NCBI RefSeq assembly: GCF_004348825.1
Contig: NZ_SMJU01000001.1
Location: 372,001 to 436,000 of the forward strand
DNA length: 64,000 nucleotides
From: Arundinibacter roseus
GTDB taxonomy: Bacteria; Bacteroidota; Bacteroidia; Cytophagales; Spirosomataceae
Direction of reading: 5' to 3'
Part shown: positions 26,678 through 35,178 of the stretch, piece after piece
Layout of the letters: each line of letters begins with the position of its first letter
Position numbering within the stretch: position 1 is the stretch's first letter
Translations under genes and position numbers: made by a program
Notes under the pieces: generated by a model
What the model was told of the DNA's origin: nothing
Seen by the model: the letters and a program-made list of their open reading frames with translations, nothing else
Database searches by the model: none

Positions 26678-27166
26678 ATGAAATTGCTTATTCCCGTAGA
26701 ACCCCATGTATTTGAGTTTTTGACCTCGCCCGAGCTTCACGGGCCGCCGCCTTTGTCTGTCCGGAAAGATAGCATGATCGGGCTGCTGATCATTATGCTT
26801 GCCAGCAAAGGACCCACCGAACTAAGTAAGTTTTACGAAGATCGGCTAGATCCTCGCGAAATCGAAAATCCTAAGTGGCTAGAAGTGGTAACTGAGTTCC
26901 CACTTCGGGAGGAGTTTGTAATGGAAGACAATCTGCTCTATGTTGGCAATGCCCTGTCGATGTTGTTTGATACCAACGCTCTGTTTTTTACGATGGGCTA
27001 CATGCGCCGAAACGGAAGTGAGCGTGGCGGCTTCTTTGAATTTTACCGCCGCTTTGCCATGCAGGACGACCCTGACAAGCAGGAAGCGCTGCGAGCGATG
27101 AGCAAACGGTTTCGTGCGAAAACTCGCAATCTGCCAACACAAAAAGCGTCCCAATTTAGCCAATAA
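26678..27166 (+). CDS. Hypothetical phage protein at start of virion region, 162 aa
   Basis: A soluble protein (MKLLIPVEPHVFEFLTSPEL) with a long hydrophobic-helix segment MIGLLIIMLASKGPTELSKF and a basic C terminus. No domain is recognised. Base composition returns to the phage average here. It heads a same-strand series with structural-looking genes, so it may be virion-associated or regulatory. Confidence 0.5.
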   Translation: MKLLIPVEPHVFEFLTSPELHGPPPLSVRKDSMIGLLIIMLASKGPTELSKFYEDRLDPREIENPKWLEVVTEFPLREEFVMEDNLLYVGNALSMLFDTNALFFTMGYMRRNGSERGGFFEFYRRFAMQDDPDKQEALRAMSKRFRAKTRNLPTQKASQFSQ

Positions 27167-27222
27167 TCGTCCAGAGCCACTGAAAGAGTGTCCCAAAAAC
27201 TTACTTTTTGTCCCATTTTGAA

Positions 27223-27786
27223 ATGATCATCCAACAAGCAAATTTAGGGGGGTATTCTGCCCCAAATGTGGGGTATATACGACAACTTTTTTTACTGGAT
27301 ATAGAGGAATGCGTATCCGTTCTTGATCCAATCAGAAACCAATTTGCCGGAAGTACGCCGGGGATCATTCCAATTGGCGGAATTACGGTGATCCTGGGAG
27401 CGATACTACATCGGATGGCTTTCCCTCCAAAAGGCTGCACGATGTCTATCAACTATGCAGGATTAGCGTGTAGCTATGCTCTATCCTATGACTTACCAGG
27501 AACAGACGTCAGCCTGATGAATTTTTATAGTACTGCTAAAAATCGGCAGTACTTGTGCCTGATTGAAGATAACAACGGTCGCTGCTACCTGATCGGGAAT
27601 GAAGAGCGAGGTTTACGACTGAGCCTGGCACAAAGCATAAGTGCAGCAGCAAATTCAAACCTGAGTCTGAGCGGACAGCTCAATGTTCCGCCGTTTCAAC
27701 TCTTGCTGACCAATGGTCTCGTCCTTGCGGATGTATTTCCGGAAAGCGAATTTTCGATTGGATTCAGTTTAGACTTTAACGCATAA
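27223..27786 (+). CDS. Putative virion-associated protein, 187 aa
   Basis: A beta-rich, Gly- and Pro-containing protein (GIIPIGGITVILGAIL, LNVPPFQLLLTNGLVLADV). It resembles structural accessory proteins of Bacteroidota phages in style, but no domain is recognised. The start at MIIQQANLGGY (27223) is an ATG; a TTG five codons earlier is possible. It is followed 11 nt later by the large fibre-like gene, so the two probably act together at the tail or capsid surface. Confidence 0.5.
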   Translation: MIIQQANLGGYSAPNVGYIRQLFLLDIEECVSVLDPIRNQFAGSTPGIIPIGGITVILGAILHRMAFPPKGCTMSINYAGLACSYALSYDLPGTDVSLMNFYSTAKNRQYLCLIEDNNGRCYLIGNEERGLRLSLAQSISAAANSNLSLSGQLNVPPFQLLLTNGLVLADVFPESEFSIGFSLDFNA

Positions 27787-27797
27787 CACCGATATAG

Positions 27798-29366
27798 ATG
27801 CCTTATTTCAGCAATCTCCAACAATATATAGATAGTATCACGGCCAGGCTCACGAAGCCTAAACGTGGTGTGGGTGGTTCGGAGGGTGTAGTGGCAGCTG
27901 ACATGCTTGATGCCCTTTCTGACGTCGGAAAATGGGCGGATGACATTCGGGTACATGCCAACGGTTTGTTGGCAGATTATCCCAACCGGTTCAGCAGTTT
28001 GCAGACCACCATCTATATTAACCCATTAACGGGTAATGATGCAAACCCCGGAACTTCCGGCTCCCCCATTGCTTCCCTGCATAGATTGGCGGCAATCGTA
28101 TCCGACAAATTCAATTTGGTCATTGTACAAATCCAGGGCGGAGTAATCGAAGTAACCCAGGACGTGATGATCAATGTACCGTTCATTGCTTTTGCATTCA
28201 ATGCCGGTACTGGACTGTATTTCCGGAAGAAAACGTTTGGATCTGGACCCACTGCCTATGAACAGCCCTATAAACTGAGTCTATTCTGTCTGAATGCCAT
28301 GTTTACACCTAACTCCGGCGTTCCGACCCTTCAAACTGAAAACTGTAATCCGGTAGGTGGTGCCAACCTCACTTCCTATATGTTGGCTCAGGGAACAATC
28401 AATTTGGTGCAACGCGGTGCCCAGGCATGGATGAGTTATACCAAACAGAATATTTCCATTCGGGGGTTGAATCTGCTTGTTGGAAACAATACCATTATGT
28501 TCTCAGGAACAAATTCGGGCAGTGTAATTTACAATCCGCTGGGCGGAGACTCGAACTATACCCGGAACAGTGGTACTGTTACACTTGGAGAAAATGCTTT
28601 TGAACAGGTTAATTTTCTGGACAAAGCTGTCTTCACACTCAATGGTCGGATAGTGATCTGTAAGCAGTCGATGAATGACATTGAGATCACCTTTCCTATT
28701 ACCTTTCCGGGTGATGGTTCAAATGCTAAGGTGGCTTATGTTGAGTTCCTGCCAGGTATGGGCATTTATTGCGATCTGGAAATGACGGTAGGATCTGGCT
28801 TTGGCGTTGGCTGGGTCATGCAGAAAATGGTTACGAAGCATTTTTCATTTTACTCAGCAGCGGTTGGTAGTCAGTCGAGTATAAGACAGACTAAAGTAGT
28901 GGCATACAGAAATACCGGAGGAGCGAGCAGCTTTACAGCCATTATTGGTGCAGCAACTCCGGGGGCAGCCGTTGAGAATGTAAAAATCCCTATTCAACGC
29001 CCAGCTAATATTTATACCAATCACTTTTGGGTGACACTAAAATTTACTGGAAACTCAATTAGTTCAGCAGTTTCAATTGCTCGGAACATTGTCAATTTCC
29101 TGAAAATTAATGATCCGGTAAACGACACCTCTCCGCAGTATGAGAATGTGGACAGCACGCCGCAGACGCTGATGTTGAAAGCGGGAGATACTTACACGAT
29201 CAACCGTCCCTTTCCCTTCTATTATACGATTTTGCATAAAGATGCGGCTTGTACGGTAGGAAGCACAACGCTTTCAACCTCGGTGATCAATGCCGCCAAT
29301 ACGAGTTTCAGCCTGCCTTTAACTGGATCAGGCTTTTGTACCATCCAAATAACTCCCTGGACGTAA
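27798..29366 (+). CDS. Putative tail fibre/spike-like protein
   Basis: A 522-aa protein. After a helical N terminus (1-75) it shows the motif YINPLTGNDANPGTSGSPI near residue 75-95, typical of the start of right-handed beta-helix and tail-spike proteins (DxxxGNDxNxGT). The remainder is rich in Gly, Asn, Thr and Ser with regular beta periodicity. Such proteins bind or degrade surface polysaccharides. It lies in a cluster of structural genes but upstream of the capsid genes, away from the tape measure. Its stop overlaps the start of the next gene (TAATG). Confidence 0.6.
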   Translation: MPYFSNLQQYIDSITARLTKPKRGVGGSEGVVAADMLDALSDVGKWADDIRVHANGLLADYPNRFSSLQTTIYINPLTGNDANPGTSGSPIASLHRLAAIVSDKFNLVIVQIQGGVIEVTQDVMINVPFIAFAFNAGTGLYFRKKTFGSGPTAYEQPYKLSLFCLNAMFTPNSGVPTLQTENCNPVGGANLTSYMLAQGTINLVQRGAQAWMSYTKQNISIRGLNLLVGNNTIMFSGTNSGSVIYNPLGGDSNYTRNSGTVTLGENAFEQVNFLDKAVFTLNGRIVICKQSMNDIEITFPITFPGDGSNAKVAYVEFLPGMGIYCDLEMTVGSGFGVGWVMQKMVTKHFSFYSAAVGSQSSIRQTKVVAYRNTGGASSFTAIIGAATPGAAVENVKIPIQRPANIYTNHFWVTLKFTGNSISSAVSIARNIVNFLKINDPVNDTSPQYENVDSTPQTLMLKAGDTYTINRPFPFYYTILHKDAACTVGSTTLSTSVINAANTSFSLPLTGSGFCTIQITPWT

Positions 29367-29782
29367 TGAAAATTTCAAATCACCCTGACGCTCCTTCGGT
29401 TGAGCGCTTTGTAGAAATATTGGCGCGGGTAGACATGCCTACTGAACGCCGGGGCTCGTATACTTTGCGCATTTCGCACGTGAAAAATGGAGCGCCCTGG
29501 TACGGCATTGAGTCGCCGACGATCAACCGCACGGTTGAAACGAGTGATGATAAGTTGGTCGATTCGTTAACAGGTGCTCGCGTTTATCCAGATCCTGAAG
29601 GAGCCACTCCCGAAGGAGCCGTTGGCGAATACTCATTTTTGGCAGCGTTTGTCCCCAGAAATCCTGAATCGGGTGAAGCCCTGGCTCTTCCGTTGGGTCA
29701 GGTACATCAGATCCTGGATGAATTTCTGATTCAACGCATGGATGAAAGTGGGGTGTTTGACGATTTTAGAAGCCTGGTATGA
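29366..29782 (+). CDS. Hypothetical structural protein, 138 aa
   Basis: The ATG at 29366 overlaps the TAA of the fibre-like gene by one base, so translation is coupled. The protein is beta-rich in its first half (RRGSYTLRISHVKNG) and ends in a helical segment. No domain is recognised. Its own stop overlaps the start of the DUF1353 gene (ATGA). Confidence 0.55.
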   Translation: MKISNHPDAPSVERFVEILARVDMPTERRGSYTLRISHVKNGAPWYGIESPTINRTVETSDDKLVDSLTGARVYPDPEGATPEGAVGEYSFLAAFVPRNPESGEALALPLGQVHQILDEFLIQRMDESGVFDDFRSLV

Positions 29783-30153
29783 CAAAGTATCCTGACATCC
29801 GACTCCGGAAATGCGTAGAGCCCCAGGCAAAGATTGACTGGTTTGAAATTGCGGAAGATTGTGACTGTGGAAAGATGATCATTTCTGCCGGCTACAAAAC
29901 CGACTTCGCTTCGGTTCCGCGGATTTTGTGGAGCCTGTTCCCACCGCATGGCCGGTGGACGAATGCCGCCATTAAGCATGATTGGTGGTATGACAAAAAG
30001 GTAATGGAAAATGAGCTAGGACCGCAAGAAGCCAGGTACTGGGCCGATCATGACTTTTTGTTTGATATGCTTCGGGAGGGCGTACCCAAGTGGCAAGCCT
30101 ACCTGTTTTACGGTATTGTGCGTCTTTTTGGTCAAAAATGGTGGGTAAATTGA
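29779..30153 (+). CDS. DUF1353 family phage protein
   Basis: A 124-aa protein with the DUF1353 signature: KTDFASVPRILWSLFPPHGR followed by AAIKHDWWYD and AD-x3-FxxML. The conserved His and Asp residues suggest a metal-dependent activity, but the family has no assigned function. It occurs mainly in phages near structural or lysis genes. Here it ends the fibre-like operon; an intrinsic terminator follows at 30204. Confidence 0.8.
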   Translation: MTKYPDIRLRKCVEPQAKIDWFEIAEDCDCGKMIISAGYKTDFASVPRILWSLFPPHGRWTNAAIKHDWWYDKKVMENELGPQEARYWADHDFLFDMLREGVPKWQAYLFYGIVRLFGQKWWVN

Positions 30154-30203
30154 TTTAGATTTTTTTTAAATTAGCACTTTAATGGTGTGGATATATGTCA
30201 TTA

Positions 30204-30240
30204 CAGCCCGGCTGCCTTTGCGGCCGGGCTGATTTGTTTT
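30204..30240 (+). terminator. Intrinsic terminator after the DUF1353 gene
   Basis: CAGCCCGGC (30204-30212) pairs with GCCGGGCTG (30223-30231), a 9-bp GC-rich stem, followed by a T-rich tract. It ends the 26678-30153 unit. Confidence 0.8.
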
Positions 30241-30335
30241 TATATAAGTATTGTAACAATCAAATCTTTACATACATTACACCCATCATTACTACACACA
30301 CATCATTTCTATAATTTAGAGGAGGGATATTACCT

Positions 30336-30374
30336 GTCAGACTGGTTGCTTTGCAGCTTGGCTGACTTTTTTTT
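30336..30374 (+). terminator. Second terminator-like hairpin before the capsid operon
   Basis: GTCAG (30336-30340) pairs with CTGAC (30362-30366) around an imperfect inner stem, directly followed by eight T. The region 30154-30431 otherwise shows no gene; a promoter for the capsid operon should lie in 30240-30335 or after this hairpin. Confidence 0.45.
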
Positions 30375-30431
30375 GTCCTACCCTATTGCCAGCCACTCCC
30401 CTATGTTCGCATCGTACAATTCTGTTTTTCG

Positions 30432-31310
30432 ATGCTTCACCGATTCCTATCCGGCCATTGGGCCATTGAACCTCGCCTTCATGACCGCCTGGCTCCACTC
30501 ATCCTGAGTGGCCGGGTGGACATCAATTCTGCTAAGCTTGCCCGAGAGCGCCGCTCGCCCCGATTTGAAACGGTCGTATTGGATACTCCAAACAAGAATG
30601 CCGTCGGCAGTGGATCTGCCTATAAATACCTACCAAAGATGGGGACGAAGGAAGGAATTGTACCGATTATTCCCATCATTGGTACCATGAGCCGGTATGG
30701 TGACCTGTGCAGCTATGGCACTGAAGACATTTCTCAGTGGATTTTGGAAGCAGAGAATGATCGCTCCGTCGTAGGAATGGTTCTGGAAATCGACAGTGGT
30801 GGCGGTGAAGTCAACGGCACCGAACTATTAGCAGAAGTTGTGCGGCAATGCTCCAAACCCGTAGTGGCTTATGTGACAGGAATGGCCGCAAGTGCTGCCT
30901 ACTGGGTGGCAAGTGCGACCCGCTGGATTGTGATGGAAAGTGCCACTGCCTCGGAGGTCGGCTCTATCGGAGTTTTGAGTGTCCACGTGGACATGACAAA
31001 AGCCCTGGAAAAACAGGGAATGCAGGTCACCATCATCCGTGCCGAAGGCTCCGAAAACAAGGCTCTTTACAACTCCGTCGAACCAATTGATGAAAAGCTC
31101 GTGGCCTCTCTACGAGCTGAAATGAAGCCTATCCGGGAAGCTTTTGAAGCTTCCGTCCGCTCTGGACGCCCCAACATCAGCGAGAAAGTTTTTGAAAGCA
31201 AAGGAGGGATGTATCCTGCTTCCAAGGCCATACGCCTGGGCATGGCTGATGAAATTGGCTTTATGGGAAATGCGGTCGCAAAGGTGGTAAAACTGCAGCG
31301 GCCTGATTGA
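30432..31310 (+). CDS. S49-type (SppA-like) prohead protease
   Basis: A 292-aa serine peptidase. The family signatures are present: LEIDSGGGEVNG, the nucleophile region MAASAAYWVASA and SEVGSIGVLSVHVDM. In phages, S49 peptidases mature the capsid by cutting the scaffold. It is followed directly by an acidic scaffold-like gene and the capsid gene, which fixes this role. The start MLHRFLSGHW at 30432 follows the second terminator-like hairpin. Confidence 0.88.
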   Translation: MLHRFLSGHWAIEPRLHDRLAPLILSGRVDINSAKLARERRSPRFETVVLDTPNKNAVGSGSAYKYLPKMGTKEGIVPIIPIIGTMSRYGDLCSYGTEDISQWILEAENDRSVVGMVLEIDSGGGEVNGTELLAEVVRQCSKPVVAYVTGMAASAAYWVASATRWIVMESATASEVGSIGVLSVHVDMTKALEKQGMQVTIIRAEGSENKALYNSVEPIDEKLVASLRAEMKPIREAFEASVRSGRPNISEKVFESKGGMYPASKAIRLGMADEIGFMGNAVAKVVKLQRPD

Positions 31311-31338
31311 TCAGTATTCACTTAATATTTTCATACAC

Positions 31339-31815
31339 ATGGATTTACAAAGAAAAACCCTTGGACAGCTGATGAGCTCTGTGTTTGGCTCAGGCAAAAG
31401 TACGGGTGCGGATACGACCGCAGATGTCACAACTGAGCAAACCGAGCAGGAAGATGACACAGATGAAGACGAGTCGGAAGAAGAAGTTGCTTCCCAGGAA
31501 GGCTCCCAAAAACAGGCCAAGTCTACCAAGAAAACAGCTACAAAGGATGCCGATACTGCTGGTACCGTAACCCTGAGTCTGGACGATTACAATACGCTAA
31601 AAGCTCAGGCTGATCAGGCGCAGGCATTGAAGGCGGGTCAGGCCGATTTGAAGAAAAAAGCCGATGCCTGGGATGCCCATCAGAAGGCCATCAATGCCGC
31701 AAATCCTGCGGAAGATTCAACAAATGAAACCAAAGCTGCGGACTCGGAAGAGAATGCCGAAGCCAAAGAATTGAAACGCTTGCAGGCCCGCTATCCCGGT
31801 CTTTTCAAGGAATAA
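31339..31815 (+). CDS. Putative scaffold protein
   Basis: A 158-aa, strongly acidic, low-complexity protein (EDDTDEDESEEEVASQEGS) with a long helical second half (AQADQAQALKAGQADLKK), the usual make-up of capsid scaffolds. It sits between the S49 protease and the capsid gene, the classical order. It should fill the procapsid and be cleaved by the protease. Confidence 0.72.
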   Translation: MDLQRKTLGQLMSSVFGSGKSTGADTTADVTTEQTEQEDDTDEDESEEEVASQEGSQKQAKSTKKTATKDADTAGTVTLSLDDYNTLKAQADQAQALKAGQADLKKKADAWDAHQKAINAANPAEDSTNETKAADSEENAEAKELKRLQARYPGLFKE

Positions 31816-31857
31816 CGGCCTAAGAAAAATTGTATCATCTTTTAATTTTTTTGCAAC

Positions 31858-32859
31858 ATGAGTAATGTAGTAGATGTTTCGGCCCTGCGGACCGAATTGA
31901 CCAAAGACACCAAAGACTTTGGCAAGATCTTCGGCTTGAAGCTGGCCGATGGATGGGCAGCCAAAGCCGACTTTGTGCGCCTGGGCATAAACGAGGAAGT
32001 CTCGCTGGTACGGGATGAGCTGGGCAATCTGACCCAACCCGGACGCACGGGCTCCACGAATTTTACCAATACGTTTCTCAAACAAAAGGAACGGATCGGC
32101 AAACTCAAACCTGCCAAAGTAGACCTGAAACTAACCGAAGACGAGCTTTACAAACTTCGGCTCAGCTACCTGGGAAGACGCGAACCCGGCAACCCACGCG
32201 ACATCAACAGCCTACCCGGGAGAACATACCTGATGAATCGGGTAATGGCCGGTATTGGCAAGGAGATTAACCGCGCTATTTTTAAGGGCGTGGAAAACCG
32301 CACGACCGGTGTTCAAGGAGGAATCAACTTGTTTGATGGGCTTGATTTTAAACTGACCGCAGGCTATACCACTGTGGCCTTGGGTGGAGTAGAAGATATT
32401 CCTGCAGGTAATAAGGTGGCCTCTCCGGCGGCCTCGGTAACGGAAGCGAACATTCTGGGTGAGCTCAAAAAAATGGTTTCTCTGATTTACGAATCGGAAG
32501 ATCTGATTGAGTATAAGGATGAAGATGCCTCGTTACTCATTCCGCCAATTTGGTACCAGTTTATGGTCAACGCCCTGGACAGCGCCCTAAGTAACGGCAG
32601 TCAGGTGGTTAGCAAGAAAGGCGATAATTATGTATTTAACCTGCTGCCTAACACCGTGATCAAACCACGCACCTACATGATTGGGGTGGACAATATGGTA
32701 TGGACACTGAACGGAAACCTGTTCTGGCTGCATCAGGATGTAGACGTTGATATTCCCCGAATCAAATTCCAGGAGCAAGATCGCGATCTGAAAATCTTAA
32801 TTGATTTTGAGCTCAATGTTGACTACGCCGATGGTCGGGTGATCGTGCTTTATAAGTAA
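31858..32859 (+). CDS. Major capsid protein
   Basis: A 333-aa protein following protease and scaffold. The N-terminal arm is helical and basic, and the rest shows mixed alpha/beta structure with a beta-rich end (LNVDYADGRVIVLYK), compatible with the HK97 fold. The assignment rests on length, gene order and composition rather than on a motif. A good RBS-like context precedes ATG at 31858. Confidence 0.72.
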   Translation: MSNVVDVSALRTELTKDTKDFGKIFGLKLADGWAAKADFVRLGINEEVSLVRDELGNLTQPGRTGSTNFTNTFLKQKERIGKLKPAKVDLKLTEDELYKLRLSYLGRREPGNPRDINSLPGRTYLMNRVMAGIGKEINRAIFKGVENRTTGVQGGINLFDGLDFKLTAGYTTVALGGVEDIPAGNKVASPAASVTEANILGELKKMVSLIYESEDLIEYKDEDASLLIPPIWYQFMVNALDSALSNGSQVVSKKGDNYVFNLLPNTVIKPRTYMIGVDNMVWTLNGNLFWLHQDVDVDIPRIKFQEQDRDLKILIDFELNVDYADGRVIVLYK

Positions 32860-32910
32860 GTTTTTAACCCTGGGGCAGATGCTGATCAGCCCCAATTTTC
32901 AATTCATTGT

Positions 32911-33486
32911 ATGGCTGGTAAATTCAAAAATCTAAGTTATATCGCTCGGGGCAACAGTAACCTGGGCGGGATTGCCCGTATGGTGGCCTTTGCCGAAAGT
33001 GATTTCGAGGGAGGTACCGGATGGCCCAAACGGGCAGATCTGGGCGAAACGGGCGAAGTGACCGTGGCTCCTCCTCTGAAAGATGCCGTAATTGGAGCTG
33101 AGCTCAGCTTTGATCATGGCAGCTGCCGGGTCAAAAGCAGCAAAAAAGGAGCCCTGGGCTATCAAAACCATGACCACGAAGTGGAAGCCAAGTTTGCCGG
33201 AGTATCCCCAGCGCAAATGCCGGCCGTGGAAGCGTTCTTTAACGAGGGCGGAGTGATTGTGGCCTACTACAAAAATGGCAACCGGCGGGTTTTTGGCGCA
33301 AGTTGGAACCCACTCGTAATAGAGGAATCGGACGATTCAGGAGCAAAAGGAGGAGATCCAAACGCCATTAGCTTCAAGGGTAAAGCTACGGATCTGGATT
33401 TCCACGCTCCGTTTTTGGCTAGTTCTGTGACCCTACCTACGGATGCTATGGCAGTGAAGGCAATGCCCTTTACGGTAGGTGCTTAA
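32911..33486 (+). CDS. Putative tail tube or capsid decoration protein
   Basis: A 191-aa, beta-rich protein with no TM or signal. The middle section (VVAYYKNGNRRVFGASWNP) and the late DPNAISFKGKATDLDF resemble the beta-sandwich of phage tail tube proteins. Immediate position after the capsid gene would also fit a decoration or head-completion protein. No diagnostic motif separates these options. Confidence 0.5.
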   Translation: MAGKFKNLSYIARGNSNLGGIARMVAFAESDFEGGTGWPKRADLGETGEVTVAPPLKDAVIGAELSFDHGSCRVKSSKKGALGYQNHDHEVEAKFAGVSPAQMPAVEAFFNEGGVIVAYYKNGNRRVFGASWNPLVIEESDDSGAKGGDPNAISFKGKATDLDFHAPFLASSVTLPTDAMAVKAMPFTVGA

Positions 33487-33499
33487 TTGAGTAGCCACG

Positions 33500-33697
33500 A
33501 TGCGAAAGAAAAAAGAATGGCGAGTACTGCCCTCATATGAGGGTAAAGTCTCGCTGGAACAACAAGGAACCGGCGTGGTACTCTCCAATGCCTTGTCTCA
33601 GGAGCAGCTGGCCGAACTGGCTAAGCTTCCCCTGGCGGCTGGATTTTTGGAGCGTATCACCGTAACCCCTACAAACGATGTCAAAGACGAAAATTAA
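33500..33697 (+). CDS. Small phage protein, 65 aa
   Basis: A short protein starting MRKKKEWRVLPSYEGKV with a helical segment LSQEQLAELAKLPLAAGFLE. The final 20 nt overlap the next gene. It may be a small virion or assembly factor. No family is recognised. Confidence 0.5.
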   Translation: MRKKKEWRVLPSYEGKVSLEQQGTGVVLSNALSQEQLAELAKLPLAAGFLERITVTPTNDVKDEN

Positions 33698-34070
33698 ATC
33701 TGCCCTTAGTTCTTTGGAAAAGGCAGCAGCTGATGCATTTAAGGTGCTGAACAATGTGGCCGAGCAAACCTATTCAGGTAGTCCGGCAGAAGCCAATCCT
33801 TTACGTTTCTCTTATGAGATTAGTCAACGGCTCAATAAAGAGCTGGAACAGATTGAAGCCAGGACAGCCTTTGATGGGATGAGTGAAGAAGAAATTGCGG
33901 AGAAAAAAGCAGCGGATCTGGCCGCTATTCGACAGGAGCAGGCGCAGGCCGCCGCCGAAAAGCTCAAATCACTCAAACCAAAAGCAGAAGAGCCGGAGCC
34001 GGAAAGTGAGGAAGATCCGGAGGATTCGGAAACAGAAACGGATGATCCTGGATCAGATCCGGAAGTCTAA
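33678..34070 (+). CDS. Hypothetical helical protein with acidic tail, 130 aa
   Basis: Helical throughout (ALSSLEKAAADAFKVLN), with a long coiled-coil-like stretch and an acidic C terminus rich in Glu, Pro and Ser/Asp (EPEPESEEDPEDSE). The start at 33678 overlaps the previous gene by 20 nt. Probably an assembly or linker protein; function unknown. A terminator follows at 34089. Confidence 0.5.
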   Translation: MSKTKIKSALSSLEKAAADAFKVLNNVAEQTYSGSPAEANPLRFSYEISQRLNKELEQIEARTAFDGMSEEEIAEKKAADLAAIRQEQAQAAAEKLKSLKPKAEEPEPESEEDPEDSETETDDPGSDPEV

Positions 34071-34088
34071 AAAGGTAGCAGAGAAACG

Positions 34089-34121
34089 AATAGCCTAACC
34101 GCCCGGTTGGGCTATTTTTTT
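34089..34121 (+). terminator. Terminator of the capsid operon
   Basis: AATAGCC and AACCG (34089-34101, one base between them) pair with CGGTT and GGCTATT (34104-34116), then T5. It ends the S49-to-33678 operon just upstream of the structured RNA. Confidence 0.8.
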
Positions 34122-34159
34122 GTCCATTGGATGCGAAGGCCGATTGGCTATATTTGTGA

Positions 34160-34306
34160 TGCTAAAAGTTAAGTCTTATTGGAATACAGGAGCGGGCGTG
34201 CTGGAATTAGGGCATGGCCGGTAAGCGTGCGGTTGAAAGTACCGCATGGCTCTTGTATTCCATTTTTTGGAGACTTGACTTTTAGCAGCGACTTACCGGC
34301 TTTTTT
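34160..34306 (+). ncRNA. Nested, pseudoknotted structured RNA candidate
   Basis: P1: 34160-34176 with 34271-34287, 17 bp including one G-T pair. P2 nested inside: GGAATACAGGAGC (34181-34193) with GCTCTTGTATTCC (34249-34261), 13 bp including one G-T. P3: a hairpin 34226-34233 / 34241-34248 abutting P2. P4: 34197-34201 / 34213-34217. A 9-nt sequence GCCGGTAAG (34217-34225) is exactly complementary to CTTACCGGC (34292-34300) downstream of P1, which forms a pseudoknot with a T6 run at 34301-34306. The pairing is far too extensive and layered for chance. No reading frame crosses it convincingly. Function unknown. Confidence 0.7.
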
Positions 34307-34315
34307 CTCTTCCCC

Positions 34316-34543
34316 ATGCTGCCTGCTCCCAATGGTTTCCTGGATCTGCGTACGTACCTGCATCAGCGCAAAATAGATGCAGCCTGGATCAGAACCGTTC
34401 TGGATAAATACCTCAAAGAATATGCGAACCAACAGACCGATTGTGATCTGGATCTGGATCACCAGGTATGGGAATACCGCCGGGTGATTGTGGATTTCAA
34501 ACAATTGATTGAAGATGACAACCAACCAGATCAGGCAGACTGA
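34316..34543 (+). CDS. Small hypothetical phage protein, 75 aa
   Basis: An acidic helical protein beginning MLPAPNGFLDLRTYLHQRK. It starts 10 nt after the structured RNA, so its translation may depend on that fold. Its 3' end overlaps the next gene by 29 nt. No domain is recognised. Confidence 0.5.
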   Translation: MLPAPNGFLDLRTYLHQRKIDAAWIRTVLDKYLKEYANQQTDCDLDLDHQVWEYRRVIVDFKQLIEDDNQPDQAD

Positions 34544-35144
34544 GGCAGCCATTAAACTCCTGGAATTGCAGGTTAAAGCCGGTCGGGCCAGAGTAGAGCA
34601 GCTGGAGCCGCTCCAAAAGCAGCTTTCTGAGCTGAAAAAAGCTGATAAGCAGCTAACTCCTCCACCCCCGCCCAAAGCAGCTACACCTACAAAAACAGCC
34701 AAAAAACCTAACGCCTACGCTGAAAAGCAGGCAGAGCTAAGCAAGCAAGCCAACGAGCTGCGAAAGGAGCAGGCCAAGTTGAGCAATCTGCTGCACAAGG
34801 TGCCTCCTCATCAGGACTGCCCGGAGCTGACCCAGCGGATTGTGGATCTGCAAGTTCAGATTGAAGACCTATGGGATGAAAAGAAGTTTATAGAACGCAA
34901 TGGACTCGAACCAGCTGGAGAGTTTAGAGCGCTGCCCGAAAAGAAAGCCCGGCCCCTTGATGATGTACAACATAAGGCCGTACTGACCGTCGAGCTGCAA
35001 CGACTCCGGGAAAAGCGCTCCAAGCTGACTCGAAAGCTCGAAAACCCGAAGGCAGCTGACAGCAAGAAAGCTGAATGGAGCACCGAGCTGGCCAAGATTT
35101 CCAGCCAAATTGAGCAGGCCACCGCTGAGCGATATGTGCTTTAA
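34515..35144 (+). CDS. Coiled-coil phage protein, 209 aa
   Basis: A helical protein with heptad patterns (ARVEQLEPLQKQLSELKKA and later stretches) interrupted by a Pro/Lys-rich linker (PPPPPKAATPTKTAKKP). The start MTTNQIRQTEAAIK at 34515 is an ATG; a TTG two codons earlier is possible. It is probably a scaffold or connector-like protein, but no family is recognised. ParB-like follows 34 nt downstream. Confidence 0.5.
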   Translation: MTTNQIRQTEAAIKLLELQVKAGRARVEQLEPLQKQLSELKKADKQLTPPPPPKAATPTKTAKKPNAYAEKQAELSKQANELRKEQAKLSNLLHKVPPHQDCPELTQRIVDLQVQIEDLWDEKKFIERNGLEPAGEFRALPEKKARPLDDVQHKAVLTVELQRLREKRSKLTRKLENPKAADSKKAEWSTELAKISSQIEQATAERYVL

Positions 35145-35178
35145 TGAAGATTGAATATTTATTAATTACCTATTAGCC

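Noticed and set aside
26488-26679. Minus-strand 63-codon frame across the 26559 hairpin
   Set aside because: It is generated by reading through the hairpin and flanking AT-rich DNA; no neighbouring minus-strand genes and no domain.
30187-30507. Plus-strand 106-codon frame over the two terminators
   Set aside because: It reads through both terminator hairpins and into the S49 gene in another frame; not a plausible gene.
34316-35144. Retron or diversity-generating element explanation for the structured RNA at 34160
   Set aside because: No reverse transcriptase gene lies anywhere in the window and no template/variable repeat pair was seen.
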